Part shown: one piece after another, positions 43,049 through 51,675 of the stretch
How the letters are laid out: each line of letters starts with the position of its first letter
Numbering within the stretch: position 1 is the first letter of the stretch
Origin: Candidatus Dactylopiibacterium sp.
Lineage (GTDB): Bacteria > Pseudomonadota > Gammaproteobacteria > Burkholderiales > Rhodocyclaceae
Assembly: GCA_031119555.1 (NCBI GenBank)
Contig: JAVHXQ010000006.1
Coordinates: forward strand, 18,475 to 82,474
DNA length: 64,000 bases
Direction: 5' to 3'
Position numbers and translations under genes: made by a program
The notes under the pieces: generated by a model
The model's database searches: none
Told to the model about the DNA's origin: nothing
The model's input: only the letters and a program-made list of their open reading frames with translations

Positions 43049-45346
43049 GTGCAGATTTCCGATTCCAGCGTCCGGCCGGCGCGTTTCCTCGCGTTCGCGC
43101 TGGCGGTGTTCATCTTCGCGTGCCACTTCGCCCACATGAAGGGGCTGCAGTGGACCGGCCTCGTGCTCGCGCTGGGCGGCCTCGCCTGGCTGGCGCTGCG
43201 CGCCGGGTGCGCGCCGTGGGCGGATTTTCCCCGCCCGGTCGTGCTCAGCGGCCTCGCGTGGCTCGCCTGGGCCGCGCTCACCCTTGCGTGGTCGGCCGCG
43301 CGCGCGAGCACGCTGGAACTCGTCGCGACGGATGTGCTGCTGCCCTGGCTGGGCCTGCTGTGCGCCTACGTCGTGGGGCGCGGCGGGCTGACCGCGAGAC
43401 TTCCCGTCCATGCCTGGGCCGTGGCCACGGTCGGGCTGGCCGCCATCACGGCGGTGGCGCTGAGTCTGGATGGTCATGCCTGGCTCGCCTCCGGCGACGC
43501 CAACCAGGCCGTCGGCGGCGCGCTCATGCAGTTCTATCCCGGCCCGGGTCTGCAGACCACCTTCGTGGTGCTGGGCGTGCCGCTGCTGCTCGCGGGGCGC
43601 GCGGCGGGCTGGTTCCCGCGTCCGCTGGCGTTGCTGCTCGCGGCGCTGCTGGTGTTCTGTGCCTTTGCCACGGCGAACCGCATGGTCGTGATCACGCTGG
43701 GCGTGATCGGCCTGCTCGTGCTGACCTGCCGCGCGCTGCGGGCGTGGCGGACGGGGGCCGGCAGGCGCGCGCTCGTAAAGCCGCTCGCCATGATGGCGGG
43801 GGTGCTGGTGCTGATCGTGGCGGGGGTGGTCGTCACCACCGTGCAGCGCGGTGCCGGCGACGAGGCGCAACCCGCGCCCGAGGTGGTGGCGGGCGCCTTC
43901 GGCAAGGACGAGCGCCTCACGATGTGGCGCTACTGGGCCGACGTGGCCCTGCAGCGGCCCGTGTTCGGCCATGGCTACGGCAAGCCCGCGGCGGTGGCGT
44001 CGCACGACCGCACGCACCCGCTCTTCGCCAGCATCAGGCAGCCCGAGATCACGCATCCGCACAACCTGCTGCTGAGCCTGTGGGTGCAGACCGGCGTGAT
44101 CGGCGTGGCGCTGTTCGCGCTGTTCTTCGCGTGCCTGTTCCGTGAAGGCTGGCGCGCGCAGCGGCGCTGCCCCGACGGCGGCGTGGGCCTCGCGCTGATG
44201 ATCCTGCCCGTGGCCTTCCTGTCCAAGAACCTCACCGACGATTTCTTCGACCGCATCGTCTGCAATCTCGTCTTCATCTATGCCGGGCTGCTGCTCGGCC
44301 TCGCCGCCTGGCAGGCGCGCGGCCGCGGCGTGGCGCAGGCCGGTGCCGGGGCATCGAGCGCGCTGCGCATCCTCATCCTTCGTCGCGACAACATCGGTGA
44401 TCTCGTCGTCACGCTGCCCATGATCCGGCGCCTGCGCGAGCATTTTCCGCACGCCTGGATCGGTGCCCTGGTCACGCGCTACAACGCCGAAGTCCTGCAC
44501 GGCAGCCCGGACCTGGACGCGGTGTATCACTACACCAAGGCCAAGCATCTGGCGGCGGGCGAAAGCGCGCCGGCCGCCATGCGCGCGCGCCTGGCCCTGC
44601 TATGGACGCTGCGGCGCCAGCGCATCGACGTGGTGCTGCTGCCCGTCGGCGGCGCGCAGGCGAGTGCGCGGCGGATGTGCTGGCTGATCGGCGCGAAGCG
44701 CGTCGTCACGCGCGACGAAGCGGGCCTGCCCGAGCCGTCCGGGCCGCACGAGGCCCAGCGCACGGCCCGCGTGCTGGCCGCGCTGGGCGTGCCGGAGAGC
44801 GATCTGCCCGCCGCGCGCATCGTGCCGCAGGCCGGGCTGCTGGCGGCGGCGCGCGCCACGCTCGGCACGGGCCCGGTGCTGGGGCTGCACATCAGCTCGC
44901 GCAAACCTTCGCAACGCTGGCCGGCGGAGCGTTTCGTCGCGCTCGTGCAGCGCCTGCACGCGGCGGACCCGGCCCTGCGCTTCGCGCTGTTCTGGGCGCC
45001 CGGCGCGTCCGACAATCCGCTGCATCCGGGGGATGACGCCAAGGCCGCGCAGATCCTGGCGGCCTGCGCGGGTGTGCCGCTGGTGGCGATGCCCACGGAT
45101 TCGCTCGCGAGCCTGATCGCGGGGCTGGCGGCCTGTTCGCGCGTGCTGTGTTCCGATGGTGGCCACATGCATCTGGCTGCCGCGCTGGGCAAGCCGCTCG
45201 TGAGCCTGTTCGGCAAGTCGGAGGCGGCGCGCTGGCACCCCTGGGGCGTGCCTTACCGGCTGCTGCAGCCGGCGTCGCAGGACGTGACGGACGTTTCCGT
45301 CGACGAGGTGATGGCGGCGCTTGCGGAGCTGCCCGGGCGGTCCTGA
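43049..45346 (+). CDS. Fusion of O-antigen ligase-like membrane domain and GT9 heptosyltransferase
   Basis: 765 residues, GTG start with GGAG upstream. Residues 10-425 have about eleven hydrophobic helices and the O-antigen ligase/polymerase region, including the periplasmic loop RYWADVALQRPVFGHGYGK and PHNLLLSLWVQTGVIG. Residues 435-765 are a complete GT9 domain: LRILILRRDNIGDLVVTLPMI, LGLHISSRKPSQRWPAERFVALVQRL and LCSDGGHMHLAAALGKPLVSLFG. The ligase half works on the periplasmic face and the GT9 half is normally cytoplasmic, so an odd helix number or a coupled step is implied. There is no internal stop, and codon pattern and spacing support one continuous protein. Confidence 0.9.
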   Translation: MQISDSSVRPARFLAFALAVFIFACHFAHMKGLQWTGLVLALGGLAWLALRAGCAPWADFPRPVVLSGLAWLAWAALTLAWSAARASTLELVATDVLLPWLGLLCAYVVGRGGLTARLPVHAWAVATVGLAAITAVALSLDGHAWLASGDANQAVGGALMQFYPGPGLQTTFVVLGVPLLLAGRAAGWFPRPLALLLAALLVFCAFATANRMVVITLGVIGLLVLTCRALRAWRTGAGRRALVKPLAMMAGVLVLIVAGVVVTTVQRGAGDEAQPAPEVVAGAFGKDERLTMWRYWADVALQRPVFGHGYGKPAAVASHDRTHPLFASIRQPEITHPHNLLLSLWVQTGVIGVALFALFFACLFREGWRAQRRCPDGGVGLALMILPVAFLSKNLTDDFFDRIVCNLVFIYAGLLLGLAAWQARGRGVAQAGAGASSALRILILRRDNIGDLVVTLPMIRRLREHFPHAWIGALVTRYNAEVLHGSPDLDAVYHYTKAKHLAAGESAPAAMRARLALLWTLRRQRIDVVLLPVGGAQASARRMCWLIGAKRVVTRDEAGLPEPSGPHEAQRTARVLAALGVPESDLPAARIVPQAGLLAAARATLGTGPVLGLHISSRKPSQRWPAERFVALVQRLHAADPALRFALFWAPGASDNPLHPGDDAKAAQILAACAGVPLVAMPTDSLASLIAGLAACSRVLCSDGGHMHLAAALGKPLVSLFGKSEAARWHPWGVPYRLLQPASQDVTDVSVDEVMAALAELPGRS

Positions 45347-45389
45347 CGCCGCCGCGGGCGCCGGGGGCGCGTCGGCCTCCGGTGTGGTT

Positions 45390-46580
45390 TCAGTCGATCT
45401 GGCAGGCGAGGCCCTTGAGGTATTCGCCTTCGGGCACGGCGAGGCCGATGGGGTGGTCGGCGCCTGCCGAGAGGCGATGCAGGATGCGCGCATTCACGCC
45501 GGCGTCCACCGCCGAGCCCGCCACGATCTGCTGGAAAAGCTCCTGGCCGATGCCGCCCGAGCAGGAATAGGTCATGAGGATGCCGCCGGGATTGAGCAGG
45601 CGGAAGCCGAGGATGTTGATGTCCTTGTAGGCGCGCGCGGCGCGCTGGGCATGCGCGGCCGAGGGCGCGAACTTGGGCGGATCGAGCACGATGAGGTCGA
45701 AGCGGCGGCCTTCGCCGCGCAGGCGGCGCAGGGCTTCGAAGACGTCGGCTTCCCACCATTCGGCGCGCGTCGCGTCGAGCCGCGGATTGAGGGCCAGGTT
45801 GCGCCGCGCGACCTCGAGCGCGGGGCCCGAGGAATCGATCGACAGCGTGGACACGGCGCCGCCGGCCAGCGCCTGCAGCGAGAAGCCACCGGTGTAGCAG
45901 AAGCAGTTGAGCACGCTGCGGCCGGCGGCGAGCTGGCCCGTGAGCAGGCGGTTGTCGCGCTGGTCGAGGTAGAAGCCCGTCTTGTGGCCGGCCACCACGT
46001 CCACTTCCATGGTCACGCCGTTTTCCACGATGCGCAGCCCGCCCTCGGGCAGCGCGCCGAAAGCCACGCCGCTGCGCGGGGCGAGCCCCTCGAGACGGCG
46101 CACGTCGGAGTCCGAGCGCTCATACACGCAGGTGCAGCCGGTGGCCTGGACGAGGCCGGCGACGATGGCGTCGCGCCATTTCTCACCGCCCGCGCTCGTG
46201 AGCTGCAGCACCACCACGTCGCCGAAGCGGTCGGCGATCACGCCCGGCAGCCCGTCGGACTCGCCGTGGATCAGCCGCACGCCCTCCTGGGGCGCAAGCT
46301 GCGGATGCGTCGCGCGGCGCGCCACGCAGGCGGCGACACGGCGTTTGAAGAAGCCGTGATCTATGGACTCGGCCGCGTCGAAGCTCCACATGCGCGCGCG
46401 GATCTGCGATTCGGGCGAGTAGGCGGCGCGGCCCATGAATTCACCGCGCTCCGTATAGACCTCCACGGTGTCGCCGGGCTTCGAACGGCCGGCGAGCTTG
46501 GCCACCGAGCCCGCGAAGATCCAGGGGTGGCGGCGCATCACGGAGCGCTCCTTGCCGGGGGCGAGAATGAGTTCGGCCAT
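45390..46580 (-). CDS. rlmI: 23S rRNA (cytosine) methyltransferase RlmI-like
   Basis: 396 residues: N-terminal PUA domain (3-75: LAPGKERSVMRRHPWIFAGSV), central RlmI-specific domain, and Rossmann methyltransferase with VLNCFCYTGGFSLQAL, catalytic region DLIVLDPPKFAPS and LMTYSCSGG. The family makes m5C1962 in 23S rRNA. It faces the waaL-GT9 gene and is divergent from the exonuclease gene. Confidence 0.93.
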   Translation of the reverse strand: MAELILAPGKERSVMRRHPWIFAGSVAKLAGRSKPGDTVEVYTERGEFMGRAAYSPESQIRARMWSFDAAESIDHGFFKRRVAACVARRATHPQLAPQEGVRLIHGESDGLPGVIADRFGDVVVLQLTSAGGEKWRDAIVAGLVQATGCTCVYERSDSDVRRLEGLAPRSGVAFGALPEGGLRIVENGVTMEVDVVAGHKTGFYLDQRDNRLLTGQLAAGRSVLNCFCYTGGFSLQALAGGAVSTLSIDSSGPALEVARRNLALNPRLDATRAEWWEADVFEALRRLRGEGRRFDLIVLDPPKFAPSAAHAQRAARAYKDINILGFRLLNPGGILMTYSCSGGIGQELFQQIVAGSAVDAGVNARILHRLSAGADHPIGLAVPEGEYLKGLACQID

Positions 46581-46700
46581 GTCGGAACCTGCGGTAAGCT
46601 GTCGGGAAGGCTGCGCATCCTAGCGGAAAACGCCGTTGTGGACCGTGTCGCGGCTCAGACCCGCATCGCCCCTTGCCGATCTCGCCCGCAGGAGACACGC

Positions 46701-47216
46701 ATGCTGCAGCCGCCCGCCATCATCGATGTGGAAGCTTCCGGTTTCGGCAAGGGCAGTTATCCCATCGAAGTCGGCTGTGTACTGTCCGACGGGCGCGGTT
46801 ATTGCGCGCTGATCCAGCCCGCCGCCGGCTGGACCTACTGGGACCCGGCCGCCGAGGCCGTGCATGGCATCAGCCGCGAATGCCTCGCGCGGCATGGCCT
46901 GCCGCCGCTGTCGGTCGCCATCCGCCTGAATGCGCTGCTGGGCACCAGCACCATTTATTCCGATGCCTGGGGACACGATTTCTCGTGGCTGTGCGCGCTG
47001 CACGAGGCCGCCGGCATTCCCCGCACCTATCGCATCGAGCATCTGGCGCGCATCACGCCCTTCGTCGAGCAGGCCTACTGGAACGAGATGCGCGACGAGG
47101 TGCAGCACAGCATGCAGCTCGAACGCCATCGCGCCAGCGCGGACGCGCGCGTGTTGCAGATGACCTGGCTCTGCGTCATGGGCGGGCGTGCCGATCCGCG
47201 CGTGGGGCCGGTCTGA
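46701..47216 (+). CDS. DEDDh-type 3'-5' exonuclease family protein
   Basis: 171 residues with AGGAG before ATG 46701. The exonuclease motifs are small but complete: Exo I AIIDVEASGFG, Exo II in SDAWGHDFSWL, and Exo III HRASADARVLQMTW. It resembles the short DnaQ-fold proteins of unknown nucleic-acid substrate. It is convergent with xerC. Confidence 0.82.
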   Translation: MLQPPAIIDVEASGFGKGSYPIEVGCVLSDGRGYCALIQPAAGWTYWDPAAEAVHGISRECLARHGLPPLSVAIRLNALLGTSTIYSDAWGHDFSWLCALHEAAGIPRTYRIEHLARITPFVEQAYWNEMRDEVQHSMQLERHRASADARVLQMTWLCVMGGRADPRVGPV

Positions 47217-47232
47217 CGCGCCCGACGCCCGT

Positions 47233-48165
47233 TCAGCCTTTTTTCGCGCGCGGATGCGCCTTGTCGTAGACCTGAGCGAGATGCTGGAAATCGAGGTGCG
47301 TATAGACCTGCGTGCTGCGGATGCTGCTGTGGCCGAGCAGTTCCTGCACGGCGCGCAGGTCGCCCGAGGACTGCAGCATGTGCGACGCGAAGCTGTGGCG
47401 CAGCATGTGCGGGTGCACATGCTGGGGCAGGCCCTTTTCGCGCGCCCAGCGCGCGAGCCGCGCGCGGATCGAACCGTGCGAGAGGCGCGCCCCGCGCTGG
47501 CTCACGAAGAGCGCCGACTCGCCCGCGCCGGCAAAGCCGCCGCGTACCGCCAGCCAAGCCTGCAACGCGGCGAGCGCCTGTCCTCCCACCGGCACGCGGC
47601 GGGTCTTGCCGCGCTTGCCGAGCACCGTGACTTCGCCTTCCGAGATGCTGTAGGTGCCCGCGAGATCCAGCCCGGCGAGTTCCGCGAGACGTAGCCCCGA
47701 CGAGTAGAGCAGCTCGAACATCGCCCGGTCGCGGATCTCCAGCGCGTCCTCGGGCGCGGCGTCGAGCAGGGCGGCGGCCGCATCCACCGACAGCGCCTTG
47801 GGCAGCGGCTTGCCGGCGCGCGGCGGGCGTATGCCCTGGACGGGGTTGCGTGCGACCTTGCCATGCGCGAGCAGCCAGCGGAAGCAGCTGCGCCATGCCG
47901 ACAGCGTGCGCGCGATGGAGCGCGGCTCCAGCCCGGCACCGCGCAGGCGCGCGGCGAAGCGGCGCACGTCCATGGGTTCCAGCGCGGTGAGCGGGCGGCC
48001 TTCCATGAGGCCCCCGAGTTTCTGCAGGTCGCGCCGGTAGTTCGTCAGCGTGTGCGGGCTGGCGCGGCGCTGGTGGGCCAGGTGGTCCAGCCAGTCCAGC
48101 GCCTCGGGCGGCAGGCTCGCGCCGGCGAGGGGGGCCGGAGGGGCCGGAGGCGCGGCGCGGGGCAT
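47233..48165 (-). CDS. xerC: Tyrosine recombinase XerC
   Basis: 310 residues. N-terminal SAM-like core-binding domain (20-110, RRASPHTLTNYRRDLQKL) and catalytic domain with Arg in SSGLRLAELAGLDL, HMLRHSFASHM, LLGHSSIRSTQVYTHLD, giving the R-H-R-H-Y set. It resolves chromosome dimers at dif together with XerD. It belongs to the conserved dapF-DUF484-xerC run and is a housekeeping enzyme, not a mobile-element integrase. Confidence 0.96.
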   Translation of the reverse strand: MPRAAPPAPPAPLAGASLPPEALDWLDHLAHQRRASPHTLTNYRRDLQKLGGLMEGRPLTALEPMDVRRFAARLRGAGLEPRSIARTLSAWRSCFRWLLAHGKVARNPVQGIRPPRAGKPLPKALSVDAAAALLDAAPEDALEIRDRAMFELLYSSGLRLAELAGLDLAGTYSISEGEVTVLGKRGKTRRVPVGGQALAALQAWLAVRGGFAGAGESALFVSQRGARLSHGSIRARLARWAREKGLPQHVHPHMLRHSFASHMLQSSGDLRAVQELLGHSSIRSTQVYTHLDFQHLAQVYDKAHPRAKKG

Positions 48166-48181
48166 GGTGACGCGAGGCGCT

Positions 48182-48835
48182 TCAGCCGCCGGTGTGGGCG
48201 AGCACGGCGGTGGCCACGAGCTCGCCGATGCGCGTCACGTACAGCGTGCCCATCTCGGGGAAGAAGCGCTCGGGGTCTTCCGACGCGAGCGCCAGCAGGC
48301 CGACGAGACGCGATTCGTGACGCAGCGGGATCAGCGCCATCGAGCGCAGCTGCGGCGCGGTTTCGCCGAACCAGCCCAGCACTTCGCTGTGCTGCGCGGG
48401 GCCGCAAGCCGGGTGGCGCATGTCGGCCACCTGGAAGCGCAGTTCTTCCGACACGGTGGCGAATTCGCCCAGCGCCTGCGGCTGCGTGCAGCTCCACAGG
48501 CGCAGCGCCACGTGCGGCACGGTGAAGTCTTCGCGCAGGCTGGCATAGACCGCGAAGCGCGCGGCCTCGAAGCTTTCCGCCGCCAGAAGGGCAAGCGCGA
48601 GGCGGTGGATGCGCGTGGTGATGACGTCGTTTTCCTCGCCGAAGGCGACGAGTTCGGCCAGCTTGGCCTGCACCTGGCCGAGCTTGTCGCGCAATGCGAA
48701 GAGCTGGCGCTCGGTCAGCGAGATGGCCTGCCCGCCCAGCGGATGGGGGACCGAGAGGCCGGCCAGCAGTTCGGGATGGCGTTCGAAGAAATCGGGGTGG
48801 CGCTGCAGGTGATCGGCGATGTCCTGGGGTTCCAT
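48182..48835 (-). CDS. DUF484 family (YigA-like) GAF-fold protein
   Basis: 217 residues: N-terminal helices with IADHLQRHPDFFERHPELLAGLSVPHP (the DUF484 start), a coiled coil, then a GAF-like domain with SMALIPLRHESRLVGLLALASEDPERF. E. coli YigA sits at the same place between dapF and xerC. The function is unknown; GAF domains usually bind small ligands. Confidence 0.92.
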   Translation of the reverse strand: MEPQDIADHLQRHPDFFERHPELLAGLSVPHPLGGQAISLTERQLFALRDKLGQVQAKLAELVAFGEENDVITTRIHRLALALLAAESFEAARFAVYASLREDFTVPHVALRLWSCTQPQALGEFATVSEELRFQVADMRHPACGPAQHSEVLGWFGETAPQLRSMALIPLRHESRLVGLLALASEDPERFFPEMGTLYVTRIGELVATAVLAHTGG

Positions 48836-48853
48836 GCGGCTCTCGCGAAAAGG

Positions 48854-49684
48854 TCAGATTTCGATGTGCCCGTCGAACACGCGCTCGGCCGGGCCCGTCA
48901 TGAGCACGGGCTGGCCGGGGCCGTTCCAGGCGATGTCCAGCGTGCCGCCCCGCGTGCTCACGCGCACGGGCGAGCTCAGCAGGCCGCGCCGGATGCCGGC
49001 CACCACGGCGGCGCAGGCGCCGGTGCCGCAGGCGAGGGTTTCGCCCGCGCCGCGCTCATGAACGCGCAGGCGGATCGCGTGCGCATCCACGATCTGCATG
49101 AAGCCCGCGTTCACGCGCGCCGGAAAGCGCGGATGGTTCTCGATGACGGGCCCCTGGCGCGCCACGGGTGCGTCGTCCACGTCGGCCACCACCTGCACGG
49201 CGTGCGGGTTGCCCATGGAGACGGCGCTGATGACCACCGGCTCGCCGGCCACGTCCAGCACCTGCTCGGCGGCGTCGGTGGCGGACACGAAGGGCAGGCT
49301 CGCGGGGGCGAAGGCGGGCACGCCCATGTCCACCGTCACGAGTCCGTCGGGTTGCAGGCGCGGCTCGATGACGCCGGATTTCGTCTCGACGCGCAGCGTG
49401 GTCCGCGACGTGAGCCCGCGCGCATGCACGAAGCGCGCGAAGCAGCGCGCGCCGTTGCCGCACTGCTCGACCTCGGAGCCGTCGGCATTGAAGATGCGGT
49501 AGCGGAAATCCACGTCCGGCGCCTGCGCGCGCTCGACGATCAGGATCTGGTCGCAGCCCACGCCGAAACGCCGGTCGCCGAGCCGGCGCGCGAGCGCGGG
49601 CGTCATTTCGAGCGGCTGGCCGATGGCGTCGATGACGACGAAATCGTTGCCCAGCCCCTGCATCTTGGTGAATTCGAGTTTCAT
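48854..49684 (-). CDS. dapF: Diaminopimelate epimerase
   Basis: 276 residues with both catalytic Cys motifs, [13 protein letters not shown] and [14 protein letters not shown], and the N-terminus [18 protein letters not shown]. It converts LL- to meso-diaminopimelate for lysine and peptidoglycan. Start ATG 49684. It is followed by the DUF484 gene after 18 bases. Confidence 0.97.
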   Translation of the reverse strand: MKLEFTKMQGLGNDFVVIDAIGQPLEMTPALARRLGDRRFGVGCDQILIVERAQAPDVDFRYRIFNADGSEVEQCGNGARCFARFVHARGLTSRTTLRVETKSGVIEPRLQPDGLVTVDMGVPAFAPASLPFVSATDAAEQVLDVAGEPVVISAVSMGNPHAVQVVADVDDAPVARQGPVIENHPRFPARVNAGFMQIVDAHAIRLRVHERGAGETLACGTGACAAVVAGIRRGLLSSPVRVSTRGGTLDIAWNGPGQPVLMTGPAERVFDGHIEI

Positions 49685-49736
49685 GGCGGGATTATCGGAC
49701 AAATGCGCGCCCGCGTGAGGACGGGCCGGGCGCCGT

Positions 49737-50618
49737 TCAGTACAGCTTCTTCTCGCCTTCGGGGCGAGTCTTGAAGCGTTTGTGAACCCAGTAATACTGC
49801 TCGGGCATCTTGCGGACCTCGGCTTCGATCCAGGCATTCATGCGCGCGGTGTCGGCCTCGACGCTGTCGGTCGGGAAGTCGCTCCAGGGGGCCTGGAATT
49901 CGCCCACGTAGCCACGCCCCCAGGGCTTCATGCGGACCACGAGCGGCACGACGGCGGCGCCGGCCAGGCGCGCGATGCGCGGCAGGCCGGGCACGGTGGC
50001 GGTCTGGATGCCGAAGAAGGGGACGAAGATGGATTCGCGCGGGCCAAAATCCAGGTCGGGCAGGTAGTAGAACGGGCGGCCGCGCTTCATGGCCTTGACG
50101 GCGCCGCGGATGCCTTCCTGGCGCGACAGCAGTTCCTGCGAGCCGAAGCGCGTGCGCCCGTGCAGCAGCATTTTCTCGATGAGCTTGTCGTTCTGCGCGG
50201 AGTACATGCTCACGCAGTCCATCTCCATCGCCATGCGCGCGCCGGCCATGTCCAGCCCCACGAAATGCGGCACCAGCATCACGACCGCACGGCCTTCGGC
50301 GTGCAGGCGGCGGATCTGCTCCACCCCGTGCAGCTCGACCAGGCGGCGGATGCGCGCCTCGGAGGCCCACCACAACACGCCACGCTCGAGCATGGAGCGC
50401 GCCACGGCCACGCAGACGCGGCGCGCGAGGCGGCGACGCTCGGCGACGCTTTTCTCGGGGAAGCACAGGCGCAGGTTGGTGGCGAGCACGCGGCGGCGCG
50501 GCACCACGAGCAGGTACAGCAGGTGGCCGATCAGCCAGCCGATGGCCGCCTGGACGGGCAGCGGCAGGAAGTGGAAGAGCCACAGGCCGGCGAGGAAAAT
50601 TCGGGTCAGGACAGTCAT
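49737..50618 (-). CDS. lpxL: Lipid A biosynthesis lauroyl acyltransferase LpxL-like
   Basis: 293 residues: N-terminal membrane anchor (8-40) and the catalytic HX4D in VPHFVGLDM, plus [20 protein letters not shown] and [14 protein letters not shown]. It adds the secondary acyl chain to Kdo2-lipid IVA at the inner-membrane cytosolic face. It overlaps the upstream paralogue by four bases (ATGA). The tandem pair would give the two secondary acylations. Confidence 0.94.
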   Translation of the reverse strand: MTVLTRIFLAGLWLFHFLPLPVQAAIGWLIGHLLYLLVVPRRRVLATNLRLCFPEKSVAERRRLARRVCVAVARSMLERGVLWWASEARIRRLVELHGVEQIRRLHAEGRAVVMLVPHFVGLDMAGARMAMEMDCVSMYSAQNDKLIEKMLLHGRTRFGSQELLSRQEGIRGAVKAMKRGRPFYYLPDLDFGPRESIFVPFFGIQTATVPGLPRIARLAGAAVVPLVVRMKPWGRGYVGEFQAPWSDFPTDSVEADTARMNAWIEAEVRKMPEQYYWVHKRFKTRPEGEKKLY

Positions 50619-51484
50619 TGCGCGGGGGGCGGAGGGGCTCCGGCCGGAGTCTTGTAACGGTTGTAGGCCCACAGGTACTGGGCGGGGCAGCGCAGGATCA
50701 GCGCCTCGACCTCGCGGTTGATCGCGGCCGCGCGCGCCTCGAGCGTGCCTTCCAGCGGCACCGAGGGTGCCAGGCAGTGCAGATGCCAGCCCCGGCCCGC
50801 GATGCGTTCGCCCCAGAACAGCAGCACGCGCGTGTCCTTCACTTCCGCGAGGCGGGCGGCGAGCGTCATGGTGTAGGCGGGTTTGCCGAAGAACGGCAGC
50901 CAGATGCCTTCGCCCTTGCCGGGCGCCTGGTCCGGCAGCAGTCCCGTCGATACGCCCTGACGCAGCCCCTTGATGATGCTGCGCACGCCGGCGAGGTCGG
51001 CGGTGGCGAGGCTCAGCTGGCCGCGCGCGCGGCCCGCGCGCAGGATGGGCTCCACGCTCGCCTGCTTGGGCGGGCGATAGAGGATGGTCATGGGCATGAA
51101 GGTGCCGGCATGGATCGAGGTGATTTCGAAACAGCCCAGATGGGGCGTCAGCGCGATCATGGCGCGGCCTTCGGCGCGCAGGGCGTCGACGGCTTCCCAG
51201 CCCGAGGTGCCGACGACGTGCGCGAGCACTTCTTCGAGCGGACGCTGCCAGATGAACGGCAGTTCCAGGATCATGCGTCCGGTCTCGCGGGCGTTGGCGT
51301 GGAGTTCGGCGGTCGTGGGCGCGCGCCCGATGCCGCGTGCCATGTTCTCGCGCAGACGGCGCCGGTAGCGCGGCGACAGCCAGTAAGTGGCCAGGCCGGC
51401 CCAGCCGCCGAGGCGGTGCAGGGTGGGCAGCGAGCAGCGGCCGAGCAGGCGGAACAGGCGTGGGATCAGGGCGTCCAGGGTCAA
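50615..51484 (-). CDS. Second LpxL/HtrB-type acyltransferase
   Basis: 289 residues, same family: HX4E in LTPHLGCFE, LLPDQAPGKGEGIWLPFFGK, AQYLWAYNRYKTP. Replacement of the Asp by Glu is seen in other members. It has a less clear N-terminal anchor than its partner. It opens the operon lpxL-lpxL-dapF-DUF484-xerC and is divergent from metK. Confidence 0.92.
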   Translation of the reverse strand: MTLDALIPRLFRLLGRCSLPTLHRLGGWAGLATYWLSPRYRRRLRENMARGIGRAPTTAELHANARETGRMILELPFIWQRPLEEVLAHVVGTSGWEAVDALRAEGRAMIALTPHLGCFEITSIHAGTFMPMTILYRPPKQASVEPILRAGRARGQLSLATADLAGVRSIIKGLRQGVSTGLLPDQAPGKGEGIWLPFFGKPAYTMTLAARLAEVKDTRVLLFWGERIAGRGWHLHCLAPSVPLEGTLEARAAAINREVEALILRCPAQYLWAYNRYKTPAGAPPPPAQ

Positions 51485-51509
51485 GGCGGGCTTTGCGAGA
51501 CAGGCGAGC

Positions 51510-51538
51510 TTGGCATTATAAGGGGCGCTCCTTATAAT
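51510..51538 (+). promoter_or_regulatory. Strong metK promoter with flanking dyad
   Basis: TTGGCA (51510-51515) and TATAAT (51533-51538) are 17 bases apart, close to consensus. ATTATAAGG (51515-51523) and CCTTATAAT (51530-51538) form a 9-base inverted repeat around GGCGCT, so a TATAAT also points the other way, towards the lpxL operon. A transcript should start near 51545. Confidence 0.75.
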
Positions 51539-51544
51539 CCCCGC

Positions 51545-51606
51545 ACCGCCGAGTTAAAGACAACTTGCAGGGCGGTCCGGCACTGGCCGGGAATACTGCT
51601 AAAGCG
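51545..51606 (+). ncRNA. Putative SAM riboswitch (SAM-II/SAM-V-like pseudoknot) in metK leader
   Basis: P1 pairs ACCGCC (51545-51550) with GGCGGT (51571-51576). The loop GAGTTAAAGACAACTTGCAG holds GCAG (51567-51570), which can pair with CTGC (51596-51599) to make a pseudoknot, and GCTAAAGC follows. This order (stem, UUAA-type loop ending UUGCA, closing strand before GCUAAA) is that of SAM-II. Unlike the classic form, a small hairpin CCGGC-ACTG-GCCGG (51577-51590) is inserted. The predicted transcription start falls at the first P1 base. The pairings are seen directly; SAM binding is an inference. Confidence 0.55.
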
Positions 51607-51617
51607 TCGTCCGCTCG

Positions 51618-51657
51618 AACCCCGGAGTCGACTTCGCCGACGTCATCCGGGGTTTTT
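51618..51657 (+). terminator. Intrinsic terminator in the metK leader (attenuator)
   Basis: AACCCCGGA (51618-51626) pairs perfectly with TCCGGGGTT (51646-51654), with a further inner GTCG/CGAC helix, and ends in TTTTT. It lies 18 bases before the metK ATG and 11 bases after the putative aptamer, so metK expression is probably controlled by premature termination. CCGGG at 51587-51591 could pair with the CCCGG of the terminator as an anti-terminator. Confidence 0.85.
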
Positions 51658-51675
51658 CATTTGGAGCGAAGCCAC

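Noticed and set aside
41855..44548. 897-codon open frame on the minus strand
   Set aside because: It runs antisense through the CgeB-like gene and the ligase-GT9 gene, which have clear motifs on the plus strand.
47233..48165. Phage or island integrase
   Set aside because: The gene lies in the conserved dapF-DUF484-xerC run and has XerC length and motifs, so it is the housekeeping recombinase.
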